Shown here one piece after another: positions 52,969 through 63,962 of a stretch of DNA of 64,000 nt. The translations under genes and the position numbers were made by a program. The stretch's first letter is position 1, and every line of letters begins with the position of its first letter. The stretch spans positions 310,001 to 374,000 of the forward strand of contig NZ_JAPDPC010000002.1 of the NCBI RefSeq assembly GCF_026283945.1. The letters are read 5' to 3'. Origin of the DNA: Dyella humicola. GTDB taxonomy: Bacteria; Pseudomonadota; Gammaproteobacteria; Xanthomonadales; Rhodanobacteraceae. The notes below the pieces were generated by a model. That model did not search any database, was not told the DNA's origin, and was given only the letters and a program-made list of their open reading frames with translations.

Positions 52969-52974
52969 TACAAT
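52969..52974 (+). promoter_or_regulatory. Candidate -10 box of purL
   Basis: TACAAT lies 29 bp before the purL ATG. No -35 hexamer sits at normal spacing (TTGACC at 52953 is only 10 nt away), so this is tentative. Confidence 0.35.
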
Positions 52975-53003
52975 AGGCGTTTTCGCATAGCTCCCCTCCC
53001 CGA

Positions 53004-56000
53004 ATGATCGCACTCGACGGGCAGAGCGCCCTCTCTCCTTTCCGCCTCGAACGCCTGAACGCACGCCTGGAAGCCATTCATCGTGGCACTCGCGTCCAGT
53101 CTTCCTGGTTTGTCTATTTCATCGATGCCGCGGTGATGCCGCAGGGCGAACAGCGCCGGCGTCTGCTCGAGGTGCTGGAGGCCAAGGATGCGGAGCCGGA
53201 GACGGCCTCGCTCTGGGTCGTGCCGCGACTGGGCACCATTTCGCCCTGGTCGAGCAAGGCCACCGACATCCTGCACGGCGCCGGCTTTGACGTACATCGC
53301 GTCGAGCGTGGCACGGCCTGGCAGGTCGCCGGGTTGCCGGAGGAGGGCTCGCCGCAGCACGAAGCCGTGATGACGGTGCTGCACGATGCGATGACGCAAT
53401 CCGTGCTGACCCATCTGCGTGACGCCCAGGGCTTGTTCCTGGCGGGGCAGCCGGGTCCGCTGGTGCATATCGCCCTCGGCGGCGATGCCCGCGCCGCCCT
53501 CGCCAAGGCCAATGCCGAACTGGGCTTGGCGCTGGCCGACGACGAGATCGACTACCTCGCAGAGCGCTATGCCGAACTCGGTCGCGACCCGACCGACGCC
53601 GAACTCTTCATGTTCGCCCAGGCCAACTCCGAGCATTGCCGCCACAAGGTGTTCAACGCGAGTTGGACGCTCGACGGCAACGAACAGGAAAAGAGCCTGT
53701 TCGGCATGATCAAGAACACCCATCAGCATTCGCCGGCGCATACGTTGTCTGCCTATAAGGACAATGCGGCGGTGATCGAAGGCTACGAAGGCATGCGCTT
53801 CTTCGCCGACAAGGACGGCGTGTGGCGTGCCCATCGGGAACGCGTCGATTACGCGATCAAGGTGGAGACGCATAACCATCCGACCGCGATCGCGCCGTGG
53901 CCTGGCGCGGCGACCGGCGCGGGCGGCGAGATTCGTGACGAAGGTGCCACCGGTCGTGGTGCCAAGCCCAAGGCTGGCCTCACCGGCTTCTCGGTATCGG
54001 ATCTGCGCATCCCGGGTACTCCGCGGCCGTGGGAGGTCGATCGTCCGCTGCCACCGCATATGGCCACCGCGTTCGAGATCATGCGCGATGGTCCCTTGGG
54101 TGCCGCCGCGTTCAACAACGAATTCGGACGTCCCTGTTTGGGCGGCTATTTCCGTGCCTACGAGCACGAAACCGGCGAAACCGGTGTTCGCCGTGGTTAT
54201 GACAAGCCGATCATGCTCGCCGGTGGCCTCGCCAATATTCGCAGCAGCGATGTGCAGAAGCGCGAAGTGCAGCCGGGCAACAAGGTGATCGTGCTGGGCG
54301 GCCCGGCCATGCTGATCGGCCTGGGCGGTGGCGCCGCGTCGTCGGTGGCCTCGGGCACCTCGAGCAAGGAACTGGATTTCGCCTCGGTGCAGCGTGACAA
54401 CGCCGAGATGGAACGCCGCTGCCAGGAAGTGATCGACGCGTGCTGGCGCCGCGGCGACAAGAACCCGATCGTCAGCGTTCATGACGTGGGCGCAGGTGGT
54501 TTGTCCAACGCCATCCCCGAGCTGCTCAACGATGCCGGCGTGGGTGGTCGTATCGATCTTTCGCGCTTGCCGTGCGATGACCCGTCGCTGTCGCCGATGC
54601 AGGTGTGGAGCAACGAGTCGCAGGAACGCTACGTGCTGGCGATCGGCGCCGAGGACCTGGCCGAATTCGAAGCCTACTGTGCACGCGAGCGCTGCCCGTA
54701 TGCCGTCGTGGGCGACGCGACGGCGGAGCGCCAGCTGGTGCTGCACGATCCGCGCACCGATACGCTGGTGATCGACTTGCCGATGGATGTGCTGTTCGGC
54801 AAGCCGCCGCGCATGCATCGCGATGCCACGCGCCTGAAGCCGCGCGTCGACCTGGTGCCGGATCTCACCGGCATCGGCATGGACGAGGCGCTGCTGCGCG
54901 TATTGCGCCTGCCCACGGTGGGCAGCAAGAGCTTCCTCATCACCATCGGCGACCGCACCGTCGGCGGCCTCAACCATCGCGACCCGATGGTGGGCCCGTG
55001 GCAGGTACCGGTCGCCGATGCCGCGGTCACCATCACTGATTTCGACGGCTACACCGGCGAAGCGATGGCGATGGCCGAGCGTGCGCCGGTGGCCTTGCTC
55101 AACAGTGCCGACGCTGCCCGCCTCGCGGTCGGCGAAGCCATCACCAACCTGGCTGCCGCACCCATCGCGGCGCTCAGCGAAGTGCGCTTGTCGGCGAACT
55201 GGATGGCCGCGGTGAACTATCCGGGCGAAGACGCGGCCCTGTTCGATGCGGTGAAGGCCGTGGGCATGGAGTTGTGCCCGGAGCTGGACATTTCCATCCC
55301 GGTCGGCAAGGACTCGCTGTCCATGCAGACTGTTTGGATGGACGGCGACCAGCCGCAGCGCACGGTGTCGCCGGTATCGCTGGTGATCACTGGTTTTGCG
55401 CGCGTCACCGACGTGCGCCGCACGCTGACCCCGCAACTGCGCCTGGATCGCGGCGATTCCGAACTGTGGCTGCTTGACCTCGGTGCCTGCCGCGACCGCC
55501 TGGGCGGCTCCGCGCTTACCCAGGTGTTCAACCGTGGCGGCGGGGTGCCGCCGGATCTCGATGACGCGAAGCGCCTCAAGGGGCTGTTCGATCTGGTCCA
55601 GGAAGCGAACGCGGGTGGCTTGCTGTTGGCCTATCACGATCGCTCCGACGGCGGCGTCATCGTGACCCTGCTGGAAATGGCGTTCGCCGGTCATTGTGGC
55701 CTCGAGATCCAGCTTGACGGTTGGGCCGAAGCAACGCTGCGCGCCTTGTTCAACGAAGAGCTTGGCGCGGTCGTGCAGGTGGCATCCGCCAATCGCGAGG
55801 CGTTCGAGGCGCTGCTGGTCAAGCACGGCCTCACCGGCATGGCTTATCGCATCGGCCGCCCGAAGGAAAAGCTGGGCATCAAGTTGTTCCACAACGGCGA
55901 CACCTTGTTCAAGTGGAACTGGACCACGCTGTTCGAAGCGTGGAACGAGACCAGCTCAGCCATGCAACGTCTGCGCGACAACCCGATGACGGCTGATGCC

Positions 56001-56864
56001 GAGCGCGAATGGCGCCTCGACGATGCCGACCCGGGCATCTCGCCCAAGCTCAGCTTCAATCCGGCGGAAGACATCGCCGCGCCGTATATCGCCAAGGGTG
56101 CGCGACCGCGCGTGGCGGTGGTGCGCGAGCAGGGCGTCAACGGCCAGGTGGAAATGGCCGCGGCGTTTACGCGTGCCGGCTTCGAGGCGGTGGACGTGCA
56201 TATGTCCGACCTCGCCAGCGGCCGCATCAAGCTGGCCGACTTCCGCGGCTTCGCTGCTTGCGGCGGTTTCTCGTATGGCGACGTGCTGGGCGCCGGTCGT
56301 GGCTGGGCCACATCCATCCTCTACAACGACTACCTGCGCGCCGAGTTCAGCGCGTTCTTCGCCGACAACACGCGCTTCGCGCTGGGCGTCTGCAATGGCT
56401 GCCAGATGATGAGCCAGCTCAAGGACATCATTCCGGGCGCACAGCATTGGCCGAAGTTCCTGCGCAACACCTCGGAACAGTACGAGGCGCGCCTGGCCAC
56501 GATCGAGGTGCTCGATTCGCCGAGCATCTTCTTCAAGGGCATGGCCGGTTCGCGCATTCCGGTGGCGGTGGCGCATGGCGAGGGACGCGTGAGCTTCCCG
56601 CAGGCCTGCAGTCCGTCCAAGGCGGGCGGCGCACTGCGCTTTGTCGACAACCGTGGCCGGCCGACCGAAGACTATCCGCTGAACCCGAACGGTTCGCCGG
56701 GCGGCCTTACCGGCTTCACCGCCGCGGACGGTCGTGTGACGATCCTGATGCCGCACCCCGAGCGCGTGCACCGCTCGGTACAGATGAGCTGGCATCCGGA
56801 GAAGTGGGGCGAGGATTCGCCGTGGATGCGCATGTTCCGCAATGCACGGGTATGGTGCGGCTGA
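53004..56864 (+). CDS. purL: Phosphoribosylformylglycinamidine synthase
   Basis: Single-chain FGAM synthase of 1286 residues, step four of purine synthesis: FGAR, glutamine and ATP to FGAM. The N-terminal PurS-like region ends at the highly conserved [14 protein letters not shown]. The linker and AIRS-like core carry [38 protein letters not shown] and [16 protein letters not shown]. The C-terminal glutaminase has nucleophile [12 protein letters not shown] and histidine-bearing [10 protein letters not shown]. Length matches the large gammaproteobacterial enzyme. ATG 53004 ([18 protein letters not shown]) lines up with family N-termini, though no Shine-Dalgarno precedes it. Confidence 0.98.
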   Translation: MIALDGQSALSPFRLERLNARLEAIHRGTRVQSSWFVYFIDAAVMPQGEQRRRLLEVLEAKDAEPETASLWVVPRLGTISPWSSKATDILHGAGFDVHRVERGTAWQVAGLPEEGSPQHEAVMTVLHDAMTQSVLTHLRDAQGLFLAGQPGPLVHIALGGDARAALAKANAELGLALADDEIDYLAERYAELGRDPTDAELFMFAQANSEHCRHKVFNASWTLDGNEQEKSLFGMIKNTHQHSPAHTLSAYKDNAAVIEGYEGMRFFADKDGVWRAHRERVDYAIKVETHNHPTAIAPWPGAATGAGGEIRDEGATGRGAKPKAGLTGFSVSDLRIPGTPRPWEVDRPLPPHMATAFEIMRDGPLGAAAFNNEFGRPCLGGYFRAYEHETGETGVRRGYDKPIMLAGGLANIRSSDVQKREVQPGNKVIVLGGPAMLIGLGGGAASSVASGTSSKELDFASVQRDNAEMERRCQEVIDACWRRGDKNPIVSVHDVGAGGLSNAIPELLNDAGVGGRIDLSRLPCDDPSLSPMQVWSNESQERYVLAIGAEDLAEFEAYCARERCPYAVVGDATAERQLVLHDPRTDTLVIDLPMDVLFGKPPRMHRDATRLKPRVDLVPDLTGIGMDEALLRVLRLPTVGSKSFLITIGDRTVGGLNHRDPMVGPWQVPVADAAVTITDFDGYTGEAMAMAERAPVALLNSADAARLAVGEAITNLAAAPIAALSEVRLSANWMAAVNYPGEDAALFDAVKAVGMELCPELDISIPVGKDSLSMQTVWMDGDQPQRTVSPVSLVITGFARVTDVRRTLTPQLRLDRGDSELWLLDLGACRDRLGGSALTQVFNRGGGVPPDLDDAKRLKGLFDLVQEANAGGLLLAYHDRSDGGVIVTLLEMAFAGHCGLEIQLDGWAEATLRALFNEELGAVVQVASANREAFEALLVKHGLTGMAYRIGRPKEKLGIKLFHNGDTLFKWNWTTLFEAWNETSSAMQRLRDNPMTADAEREWRLDDADPGISPKLSFNPAEDIAAPYIAKGARPRVAVVREQGVNGQVEMAAAFTRAGFEAVDVHMSDLASGRIKLADFRGFAACGGFSYGDVLGAGRGWATSILYNDYLRAEFSAFFADNTRFALGVCNGCQMMSQLKDIIPGAQHWPKFLRNTSEQYEARLATIEVLDSPSIFFKGMAGSRIPVAVAHGEGRVSFPQACSPSKAGGALRFVDNRGRPTEDYPLNPNGSPGGLTGFTAADGRVTILMPHPERVHRSVQMSWHPEKWGEDSPWMRMFRNARVWCG

Positions 56865-56933
56865 TGGTTGGCGACCGCGCTGGGAGCCGGTTCCGGTTCT
56901 CCGCGTGGCGTGTACTATTCGCGCGGCTCTAGC

Positions 56934-57686
56934 GTGACCACCCCGGTGGCGCGTTGGCTCGTGCGGGTGCTACCGGCGTTGGCCTGGACCTGTTTGCTGG
57001 GGCTATGTCCCTGGTGGCTGGGCTTGCCGCTGTTGCTGTTGCTGGTCGTGGGCGCTGTCGTGTTTGCGCGGCGCATCGTGCATTACGCAGCGCTGTGCCG
57101 TCGCGGTTTGCGTTGGGGTTTGCCGGGGCTGCTGTTTGCCGTCCAGCGAGCGCTGGGTGGCGACCTCGTGGCGTGGGGTGCGGCTTTGTTGGGGGCGCTG
57201 GTGGGCTTCTCGCTGGTGGCGCTGATGGAGTCCCTGCTGGACCGACGCGTGCGGCGTGCGCCCTATGCGTCGCCTGCGCCGGCCTGGCAGGAAATGGCGC
57301 TTGCGCCGATGGGGCCGCCGGCGCAGATCATTGAGCTATCGCGCGCCGCTTGGTGCGAGGCAGGCGACGAATTGACCGATCCTTGCGGGGAGCCGCTGCG
57401 CTACGAATCCGGCGGGAGTGATCAGGGGCGCTACGTGTTCGCGAAGGGGCGGGTGATCGACAACGTGAGTCCGCGTTGCTGTTTCGGGCCGGGCGGACGC
57501 TGGTTCGTGGCGAGCCTGCCTGAAGGGCGGGGCGACACCCTGTGGGACCGCCAGGCCGATCGCTTGCACCGTTTGTCGGGATGGGAGTTATGCGGCTGGG
57601 AAGGCGAGCAACCCTGGCTGGCGCGCAGCCCTGACGGCGTGCCCACGTCACTGCACGAGGTGCTGGGACTTGGGCGCCTATCCTAG
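56934..57686 (+). CDS. Membrane protein of unknown function
   Basis: Protein of about 250 residues, not recognised. There are two or three hydrophobic segments in the first 110 residues (LPALAWTCLLGLCPWWLG, LPLLLLLVVGAVVFA and LVAWGAALLGALVGFSLVAL). A soluble, cytoplasmic-looking C-terminal half follows with several tryptophans and the sequence CCFGPGGRWFVASLPEG. The start is ambiguous: GTG 56934 follows a TACTAT element at 56913-56918 that could be its own -10 box; the frame also opens at 56868, 4 bp after purL. It is followed by a glycosyltransferase on the same strand. Confidence 0.65.
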   Translation: MTTPVARWLVRVLPALAWTCLLGLCPWWLGLPLLLLLVVGAVVFARRIVHYAALCRRGLRWGLPGLLFAVQRALGGDLVAWGAALLGALVGFSLVALMESLLDRRVRRAPYASPAPAWQEMALAPMGPPAQIIELSRAAWCEAGDELTDPCGEPLRYESGGSDQGRYVFAKGRVIDNVSPRCCFGPGGRWFVASLPEGRGDTLWDRQADRLHRLSGWELCGWEGEQPWLARSPDGVPTSLHEVLGLGRLS

Positions 57687-57758
57687 CCAGGCCCTGCAAC
57701 GCCTGCTCTACGTTTCTACACTCCTCGACACGCCACACCTCGCGCATACTTGGATCCT

Positions 57759-58670
57759 GTGAACAACTCCGCCCAACCATCCTTGTCCTCGGTACTGCCG
57801 GTCAGCGTGATCGTGGTGGCTGCCGACAGCGGCCCCTCGTTGCGCGAGTGCGCGCGCCGCGTGCTGGCCTGCGAAGTCCCGCTGGAATTCATCCTGGTCG
57901 ACAATGCCTCGGGCGATGGTGTTCCCCAGGCCATTGCGCGCGCGTACGAGAACGATGCGCGCCTGCACGTCGTCTACAACCACGCCAACCTGGGCTTTGG
58001 TCCGGCGGTGAATCGTGGCGTGGCGCAGGCACATGGCAAGTCCGTGCTGGTGCTCAATCCGGATTGCCTGATCGACACCGACACGTTGCGGCGCCTGCTG
58101 GAGATGCTGGCCACCCATCCGCGCGCCGGCGTGATTGGCGCCGTCGTGTGCGACGAGAACGGTGTGCCCGACCCGGCCTCGTATCGTCGCGATCCCCTGT
58201 TGAGTCGCGCCCTGAATACCCTGTTCAAGCGCCCGGGTGAAGGCGTCAATATCGAAGGGCCGATACCGCAGGAGTTGGTAGAGGTGGAGGCGGTTTCAGG
58301 CGCGCTGATGCTGTTGCCGCACCGCGTCTTCGAATATCTCGCCGGTTTCGACGAAGACTACTTCTTGCACTGCGAGGACCTGGACCTGTGCCGCCGGGTA
58401 CGCGACGCCGGTTACCGCGTAATGCTGGCAGGTGATGTGCGCGTGCTGCACGGCAAGGGCAGTTCGAGTCGGCATCGACCCGTTTTCGTCAGTCGACACA
58501 AGCATCGCGGCATGTGGCGCTGGTTCCGCAAGTTCGATCCGGCCGCCCGCAAGCCGTGGCTGTCGGCCTTGGTGTGGCTCGGCATCTGGACGCATTTTCT
58601 GTTGCAGATTCCCGGCCAATGGCTGCGTCTGATGCGGCGCAAGCCCGCTGGCGGGAAACCTGGCGCATGA
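57759..58670 (+). CDS. Glycosyltransferase family 2, rhamnosyltransferase-like
   Basis: Soluble GT-A glycosyltransferase of 303 residues of the WbbL/rhamnosyltransferase type. Nucleotide-binding start is VIVVAADSG, with LEFILVDNASGDG. The sugar-site region is NANLGFGPAVNRGV, then LVLNPDCLIDTDTL. The later GFDEDYFLHCEDLDLCRRV block is very typical. The donor is probably dTDP-rhamnose or similar; the acceptor may be an O-antigen or other surface glycan. Start is uncertain between GTG 57759 and TTG 57750. Its stop overlaps the EamA gene start by 4 bp (ATGA). Confidence 0.88.
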   Translation: MNNSAQPSLSSVLPVSVIVVAADSGPSLRECARRVLACEVPLEFILVDNASGDGVPQAIARAYENDARLHVVYNHANLGFGPAVNRGVAQAHGKSVLVLNPDCLIDTDTLRRLLEMLATHPRAGVIGAVVCDENGVPDPASYRRDPLLSRALNTLFKRPGEGVNIEGPIPQELVEVEAVSGALMLLPHRVFEYLAGFDEDYFLHCEDLDLCRRVRDAGYRVMLAGDVRVLHGKGSSSRHRPVFVSRHKHRGMWRWFRKFDPAARKPWLSALVWLGIWTHFLLQIPGQWLRLMRRKPAGGKPGA

Positions 58671-59566
58671 GTGCTCTGTCGTCGCGCACGGCGACGTTCG
58701 CAACGGTCGGGCTAATTTCTGTCACCGCGGTCTGGGGCTCCACTTTCTTCCTGATCAAGGATCTGGTGACGCGCATGCCAGTGGCCGATTTCCTGGCCGT
58801 TCGCTTCCTCATCGCCGCGTTCGTCATGCTGGTGTTCTTCCACCGCCCATTAATGCGATTGAGCCGGCGGGAGTGGGGGCAGGGCGTCGCGCTTGGCGCG
58901 ATTTTTGGCATCGCACAGTTGTTGCAGACCTCCGGCCTGGAGCACACGTCGGCGAGCATCAGCGGATTCGTCACCGGCATGTACGTGGTGTTTACGCCGC
59001 TGCTCGGCACCGTGCTGATGCGCCAACGCCTGCCGCCCGTCACCTGGATTGCTGTGCTGCTCTCGGTGGGCGGCCTGGGCCTGCTCGCCTTGCATGGTCT
59101 TAGCATCGGCTACGGCGTATGGCTCACGCTGGCCTCGGCAGCCCTGTACGGCTTGCACATTGTTGGCTTGGGCGCGTGGTCGCGGGCGGGAAGCGCCTTT
59201 GCGCTGTCTACCGTGCAGGTGATGGTGATCGCGGCCATCTGTCTGTTCGCGACCTTGCCGGCCGGTCCGGTCCTGCCTCCCGATCGCGATGCATGGATGG
59301 CGGTCGTCTACATGGCGTTGGCTGCCGGCGCAGGGGCCATGCTGGTGCAGACATGGGCACAGGCGCATCTGTCGCCGACGCGCGCAGCGATCGTGATGAC
59401 GCTTGAGCCGGTGTTTGCCGCCGGCTTTGCAGTGAGTTTTGGCCACGACGCGTTGACCTGGCGAATGCTTGCTGGCGGCATGTTGGTGTTGGCGGCGATG
59501 TATCTGGTGGAGTTGGCGCCGCGGCGCGGTGGGATGACGGTTGAGGGTTTGCACCACGAGGTGTAG
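58667..59566 (+). CDS. EamA/DMT family transporter
   Basis: Membrane protein of 299 residues with ten helices in two EamA repeats. The first repeat opens FATVGLISVTAVWGSTFFLI, and the repeat boundary is near residue 145. Family members export small metabolites or amino acids; the substrate is unknown. ATG 58667 overlaps the glycosyltransferase stop, so translation is coupled, though a functional link is not evident. A palindromic element begins 44 bp after the stop. Confidence 0.9.
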   Translation: MSALSSRTATFATVGLISVTAVWGSTFFLIKDLVTRMPVADFLAVRFLIAAFVMLVFFHRPLMRLSRREWGQGVALGAIFGIAQLLQTSGLEHTSASISGFVTGMYVVFTPLLGTVLMRQRLPPVTWIAVLLSVGGLGLLALHGLSIGYGVWLTLASAALYGLHIVGLGAWSRAGSAFALSTVQVMVIAAICLFATLPAGPVLPPDRDAWMAVVYMALAAGAGAMLVQTWAQAHLSPTRAAIVMTLEPVFAAGFAVSFGHDALTWRMLAGGMLVLAAMYLVELAPRRGGMTVEGLHHEV

Positions 59567-59610
59567 CGCGATTTTCTCGTCGTGGGATGCGGCGGGTGCC
59601 GCGCTCTGCT

Positions 59611-60268
59611 CCTTCTCCCCTTCGGGGAGAAGGCTGGGATGAGGGGCGGGTGCTTGCGACGACGCTACAACCGTGCCTCTCCGCCAGCTTGCCGCTTACG
59701 CAGCGGGCGTTTCGATCGCCTGCCGGCGCTCGAGTCACTTTTCTTTTGCTGGCCCAAAAGAAAAGTAACCCAAAGAAAACGGCCCTAAGAGCTGGTAGCA
59801 CTCCGTGGGATAGAAGCGTTGGAAGGTTTCCGCGAGCCAATAGCTGGTTGCCCACGGCGAGACACAGCGGCTGCCCCGCAACGCGCCAAAGCGATGAGGA
59901 CTTAAAGCAGGTCCGGCCGATGGTCGATACGCTTGCAGTATTCCGATGCCCGGATGACCACCCCACCATTCACGCCTTAAGCCCTCTTCGCCTCGGCGCG
60001 TTGCGGTGTAGCCGCTGTGTGTAGGCCATGGGCCGCAACCAATCTGTCTACGCCCTTCAGGCTCGTATCTCTCGCAATGCTATGAGCTCTTTGAGGCCAT
60101 TTTCTTTGGGTTACTTTTCTTTTGGGCCAGCAAAAGAAAAGTGACTCGGCTGCCGGCAGGCAGTCGAAACGCCCGCTGCGTAAGCGGCAAGCTGGCCATC
60201 TCGTTCAGTTGTCGCGCTGTCGCGAGCACCGACCCCTCATCCCAACCTTCTCTCCAAAAGGGAGAAGG
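59611..60268. repeat. Large palindromic intergenic element, copy 4 (658 bp)
   Basis: Same family and orientation as 5668-6324, almost the same length. It has terminal hairpins CCTTCTCCCC/GGGGAGAAGG (59611-59633) and CCTTCTCTCC/GGGAGAAGG (60246-60268). Hairpin cores lie at about 59734-59769 and 60110-60146; ACACAGCGGCT and AACGCGCC arms lie between. It lies between the convergent EamA and DUF2127 genes and ends 9 bp from the DUF2127 stop. The terminal inverted repeat extends to GCTCCTTCTCCC/GGGAGAAGGAGC. Confidence 0.9.
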
Positions 60269-60277
60269 AGCCACAGC

Positions 60278-60781
60278 TCAACGAACCTTCGGCGGCCGCG
60301 GCTGCAACGCAATTCTCACCAGGTAAATCACGATGGCGACATTCGCCACCAACGCTCCCAGCTTCAACCAGCTGAAGCGATGCAGCGTCTCGTAGAACTC
60401 GATCGGAATCAGCGAACCCGTGGCGACCACCGTGAACCATTCCGCCCAATGCTTGCGCAACCAAAGCCCGGTACCTTCGGTGGCGAAGATCGCCGCATAG
60501 GCCAGCGCGACCAGCCCGATCGCGACAAACTTGCTCGGGCCCATTTGCTGCAATAGCTCGACCAAACGCCAACGCAAACCATTGCTGTCGCTGAGCGACA
60601 GGTGTTCCAGCCAGTGCACCAGCTTCTCGAAGTTTTGCTCGCGGTCGAGATGAAAAGCGAACGCCGCCACCAGAATCAGGCAGACGGTTTTCACCGCCTT
60701 GTAGATGGCGATGACGCGCAAGCCGATGCTGTGCTGAGCTTCGACTTCCGAGGTCGGCTGGGTAAGGTGGTGTTCGCTCAT
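60278..60781 (-). CDS. DUF2127 family membrane protein
   Basis: Inner-membrane protein of 167 residues with four hydrophobic segments. The opening GLRVIAIYKAVKTVCLILVA and later FVAIGLVALAYAAIFATEG with GLWLRKHWAEWFTVVATGS are typical of DUF2127. The central part (HLDREQNFEKLVHWLEHLSL) is a hydrophilic loop. Function unknown. ATG 60781 starts MSEHHLTQ. A palindromic element abuts its 3' end. Confidence 0.88.
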   Translation of the reverse strand: MSEHHLTQPTSEVEAQHSIGLRVIAIYKAVKTVCLILVAAFAFHLDREQNFEKLVHWLEHLSLSDSNGLRWRLVELLQQMGPSKFVAIGLVALAYAAIFATEGTGLWLRKHWAEWFTVVATGSLIPIEFYETLHRFSWLKLGALVANVAIVIYLVRIALQPRPPKVR

Positions 60782-60883
60782 GGTGAGACGTGTGGCTCAG
60801 GGCAATGCATATTCACGGCCCGATCATGAAGGGAACGGCATGGAAAGCCCAGCGCCGTCCGTCATGGTGCTTATGCAAACGAG

Positions 60884-60916
60884 AAAGGCCACGCCCCGCT
60901 TCGAGGCATGGCCTTT
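60884..60916 (-). terminator. Terminator of the cstA-ybdD operon
   Basis: Stem AAAGGCCACGCC/GGCATGGCCTTT with a 9-nt loop. The single mismatch becomes a G-U wobble in the minus-strand transcript, the one expected to terminate. It lies 18 bp after the ybdD stop at 60935. Confidence 0.75.
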
Positions 60917-60934
60917 CGGGAACGCGTCGGCGAC

Positions 60935-61129
60935 TCAGCAGCAACGTCCGCCGGTGCCCTTGTAGCGGGCGATCTGGCGCTCGCGGAAGAATTCCTTGTA
61001 GCTGGGCACCGGGCGCTCGGGATGGTGTTCGCGCAGGTGTTTCACATAGACGTCGTAGTCGGGGACGCCGCAGCAGAGGCGGGCGGTTTGCACCGCCCAC
61101 TTACGTATGGCCTGGAAGTCGAGTTTCAT
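60935..61129 (-). CDS. ybdD: YbdD/YjiX family small protein
   Basis: Protein of 64 residues with the family signature CCGVPDYDVYVKHLREHHPE followed by YKEFFRERQIARY and a C-terminal GGRCC. In E. coli the YbdD and YjiX proteins accompany the pyruvate transporters CstA and BtsT. Here it lies 11 bp downstream of cstA on the same strand, the conserved arrangement. ATG 61129 follows TTGAGGG. Confidence 0.95.
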   Translation of the reverse strand: MKLDFQAIRKWAVQTARLCCGVPDYDVYVKHLREHHPERPVPSYKEFFRERQIARYKGTGGRCC

Positions 61130-61140
61130 AATCGTTGCCC

Positions 61141-63216
61141 TCAAAGCGTGGGCATGCTCCCCAAGGCTATGTACGGTTCTTCGTGCGCGGTCGGATGGTT
61201 GACGCGCCAGGCCTTGAGTATGGCGTTGATGGTGAAGCCAAGCATGGCGAGGATCAGCAGGATGAAGATGCCAGTCAGCGCGGCATCCACATAGTTGTTG
61301 GTGATGATGCGCTGCATCTCCGCGGCATCCTTGGCGGGTGCCAGCAGTTTGCCGTCAGCGGCGGCCTGGGCGTACTTCTGCGCGGCGGCAGAGAAGCTGA
61401 TGGGACCGCTGAGTTTCTGCCAGCCGGCGGTGAGCGTGCACACGACCAGCCAGGCGGCGGGAATGCCCGGCACCAGCACGTAGCGCTCGCGTTTGAGCTT
61501 GACCGTGACCACGGTCGCCAGCATCAGCGCCACGGCAGCGAGCATCTGGTTGGCGATGCCGAACAGCGGCCACAGGGTGTTGATGCCACCCAGCGGATCG
61601 ACCGCGCCCTGGTACAGGAAGTAGCCCCACAGACCCACGCAGATGGCGGTGGCGAGCAGGTTGCCGGTCCACGACTCGGTGTGTTGCAGCGGTTTGTACA
61701 CCAGGCCGGCGATCTCCTGGATCATGAAGCGCCCCACGCGCGTACCCGCATCCACCGTGGTAAGGATGAACAACGCTTCGAACAGGATCGCGTAGTGGTA
61801 CCAGAACGCCATCATGCCTGCGCCAGGAATGATGCCGTGCAGTAGCTGGGCCATGCCGACAGCGAGCGTTGGCGCACCGCCGGCGCGGCTGAGTATGCTC
61901 GTCTCGCCGATATTCTTGGCGGTATTGAGCAGCTCGTCCGGTGTCACCACGAAACCCCATTCGCTGATCGTGGTGGCGGCCTGCTGTGCCGTGGTGCCGA
62001 TCAGGGCGGATGGCGAGTTCATGGCAAAGTACACGCCCGGATGCAGGGATGCAGCGGCGATCAGCGCCATGATGGCGACGAAAGCCTCCATCAGCATGCC
62101 GCCGTAACCCACCATGCGGGCCTCGCCCTCACTGGCGAGCAGTTTCGGCGTAGTGCCGGAAGCGATGATGGAATGCCAGCCGGACACCGCGCCGCAGGCG
62201 ATGGTGATGAACAGGAACGGGAACAGGTTGCCCTGGAACACCGGGCCGGTGCCATCGATGAACTTGGTCACGGCCGGCATCTGCAGTGTTGGCGCGGCCA
62301 GGAAAATCGCCAGCGCCAACAACATGATGGTGCCAATTTTGAGGAAGGTGGACAGGTAGTCGCGTGGCGCCAGCAGCAGCCATACCGGCAGCACCGAGGC
62401 GCAGAAGCCATAGCCGATCAGCAACCAGGCGAGCGCCTTGGCGTCGAAGTTGAACATCGGAGCGAGCGTCGACGAGGCGCTGACGTGCGCACCGAACCAG
62501 ATCGAGGTCAGCAGCAGCACCAGGCCGATGATCGACACTTCGAGAATCTTGCCTGGACGAATCCAGCGCAGGTAGATGCCCATCAGCAGCGCGATGGGAA
62601 TGGTGCAGGCTACGGTGAACGTGCCCCAGGGGCTGTGCGTCAGCGCCTTGACTACCACCAGGGCGAGCACCGCCAGCACGATCATCATCAGGACCAGCAC
62701 ACCGAACATGGCGACCACGCCGGCCACGGTCCCCAACTCGTCGCGCAGCATATTGCCCAGCGAACGGCCATCGCGACGCAGCGAAAGGCCGAGGATCATG
62801 AAGTCCTGTACGGCACCTGCGAACACCACGCCGAACAGGATCCATAGCGTGCCGGGCAGGTAACCCATCTGCGCCGCCAGCACCGGACCGACCAGCGGCC
62901 CGGCGCCCGCGATCGCGGCGAAGTGGTGACCGAACACCACCCACTTGTCGGTCGGCACGTAGTCGAGACCGTCGTTGCGCAGGACCGCGGGTGTGGCCCG
63001 GCTCGGATCCATGCGCAGGACGTTGTCGTTGATGAACTTGCCGTAGAAGCGATAGCCGATCAGGAAGACGGAGATGGCGGCGGCCACCACCCAGATGGCA
63101 TTGATCGGCTCACCTCGGCGCAGGGCGACGACGCCCAGGCACCAGGCGCCGACGATGGCAATGACGGCCCAGAGGATCTTGCCGGCGGGACTCGGTTTGG
63201 CAACGGCGGTATGCAT
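61141..63216 (-). CDS. cstA: Carbon starvation protein CstA, pyruvate/peptide transporter
   Basis: Inner-membrane transporter of 691 residues with about 17 hydrophobic segments. CstA signatures are present: [54 protein letters not shown] and [21 protein letters not shown]. coli homologues take up pyruvate (and were first linked to peptides) during carbon limitation. ATG 63216 follows AGGAGCC; an in-frame start at 63246 is less likely. ybdD follows. It is divergent from def with 206 bp between, where I see no certain promoter. Confidence 0.96.
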   Translation of the reverse strand: MHTAVAKPSPAGKILWAVIAIVGAWCLGVVALRRGEPINAIWVVAAAISVFLIGYRFYGKFINDNVLRMDPSRATPAVLRNDGLDYVPTDKWVVFGHHFAAIAGAGPLVGPVLAAQMGYLPGTLWILFGVVFAGAVQDFMILGLSLRRDGRSLGNMLRDELGTVAGVVAMFGVLVLMMIVLAVLALVVVKALTHSPWGTFTVACTIPIALLMGIYLRWIRPGKILEVSIIGLVLLLTSIWFGAHVSASSTLAPMFNFDAKALAWLLIGYGFCASVLPVWLLLAPRDYLSTFLKIGTIMLLALAIFLAAPTLQMPAVTKFIDGTGPVFQGNLFPFLFITIACGAVSGWHSIIASGTTPKLLASEGEARMVGYGGMLMEAFVAIMALIAAASLHPGVYFAMNSPSALIGTTAQQAATTISEWGFVVTPDELLNTAKNIGETSILSRAGGAPTLAVGMAQLLHGIIPGAGMMAFWYHYAILFEALFILTTVDAGTRVGRFMIQEIAGLVYKPLQHTESWTGNLLATAICVGLWGYFLYQGAVDPLGGINTLWPLFGIANQMLAAVALMLATVVTVKLKRERYVLVPGIPAAWLVVCTLTAGWQKLSGPISFSAAAQKYAQAAADGKLLAPAKDAAEMQRIITNNYVDAALTGIFILLILAMLGFTINAILKAWRVNHPTAHEEPYIALGSMPTL

Positions 63217-63422
63217 GCGCAATGGCTCCTGAGCAGTCCCCGGCAAGGGTCGTCCCGGCCGACCCGGTGGTCAATGCCATTATGCGCTCGGCAACATTAG
63301 CCATTGGTCGAATGCTCCCCGGCGGCGCAGGGCACGCTGGCATCGCCATCTGCGCGGTAGACTGGCGCTTCGGCTGGCCCAATGCCTGCTGGGCGGCAAA
63401 CCTGCGACAAGCGAGGCGTTCC

Positions 63423-63962
63423 ATGATCCGAGAGATCCTGAAGATGGGCGATGCGCGGCTGTTGCGGGTGGCGCCACCGGTTCCTGATGCGATGATCGGC
63501 AGCGCAGGGCTGGATTCGCTGATCGCGGACATGTTCGACACCATGCATGATGCCGGTGGGGTCGGCCTTGCCGCGCCGCAGATCGGCGTGGACCTGCAAC
63601 TGGTGATCTTCGGCTTCGACCAGTCCGAGCGTTATCCCGATGCGCCGGCGGTGCCGCGTACCATCCTGCTGAATCCCATGATCACGCCGCTTTCGCAGGA
63701 CATGGAAGAGGGCTGGGAGGGTTGTCTCTCGGTGCCGGGGTTGCGTGGCGTAGTGAGCCGCTACTCGCTGATCCGCTATCAGGGGCTGGACCCGAAAGGG
63801 GAGCGCATCGACCGCAATGCCGAGGGGTTTCATGCGCGCGTCGTGCAGCACGAGTGCGATCATCTGATCGGCCGCTTGTATCCGTCGCGCATCACCGACT
63901 TCAGCCGGTTTGGGTATACCGAGGTGTTGTTTCCGGGGATGGACCCAGGCGCGGACGAGTAG
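63423..63962 (+). CDS. def: Peptide deformylase
   Basis: Metal-dependent removal of the N-terminal formyl group from new proteins; 179 residues. All three PDF motifs are present: [28 protein letters not shown] and the metal site [11 protein letters not shown]. It differs from the usual def-fmt neighbourhood: no fmt is adjacent, so it may be a second deformylase in the genome. ATG 63423 follows GCGAGG; the longer frame from 63222 is unlikely. The last 38 bp of the window hold nothing recognisable. Confidence 0.95.
   Translation: MIREILKMGDARLLRVAPPVPDAMIGSAGLDSLIADMFDTMHDAGGVGLAAPQIGVDLQLVIFGFDQSERYPDAPAVPRTILLNPMITPLSQDMEEGWEGCLSVPGLRGVVSRYSLIRYQGLDPKGERIDRNAEGFHARVVQHECDHLIGRLYPSRITDFSRFGYTEVLFPGMDPGADE

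Noticed and set aside
52953-52974. TTGACC plus TACAAT as a full purL promoter
   Set aside because: The spacer is only 10 nt, far from the usual 16-18; only the -10 box is kept as a tentative site.
52644-55892. 1082-codon open frame antisense to purL
   Set aside because: It runs opposite the fully convincing purL gene and into the palindromic element; long antisense frames are expected at this GC content, and the translation has no domain pattern.
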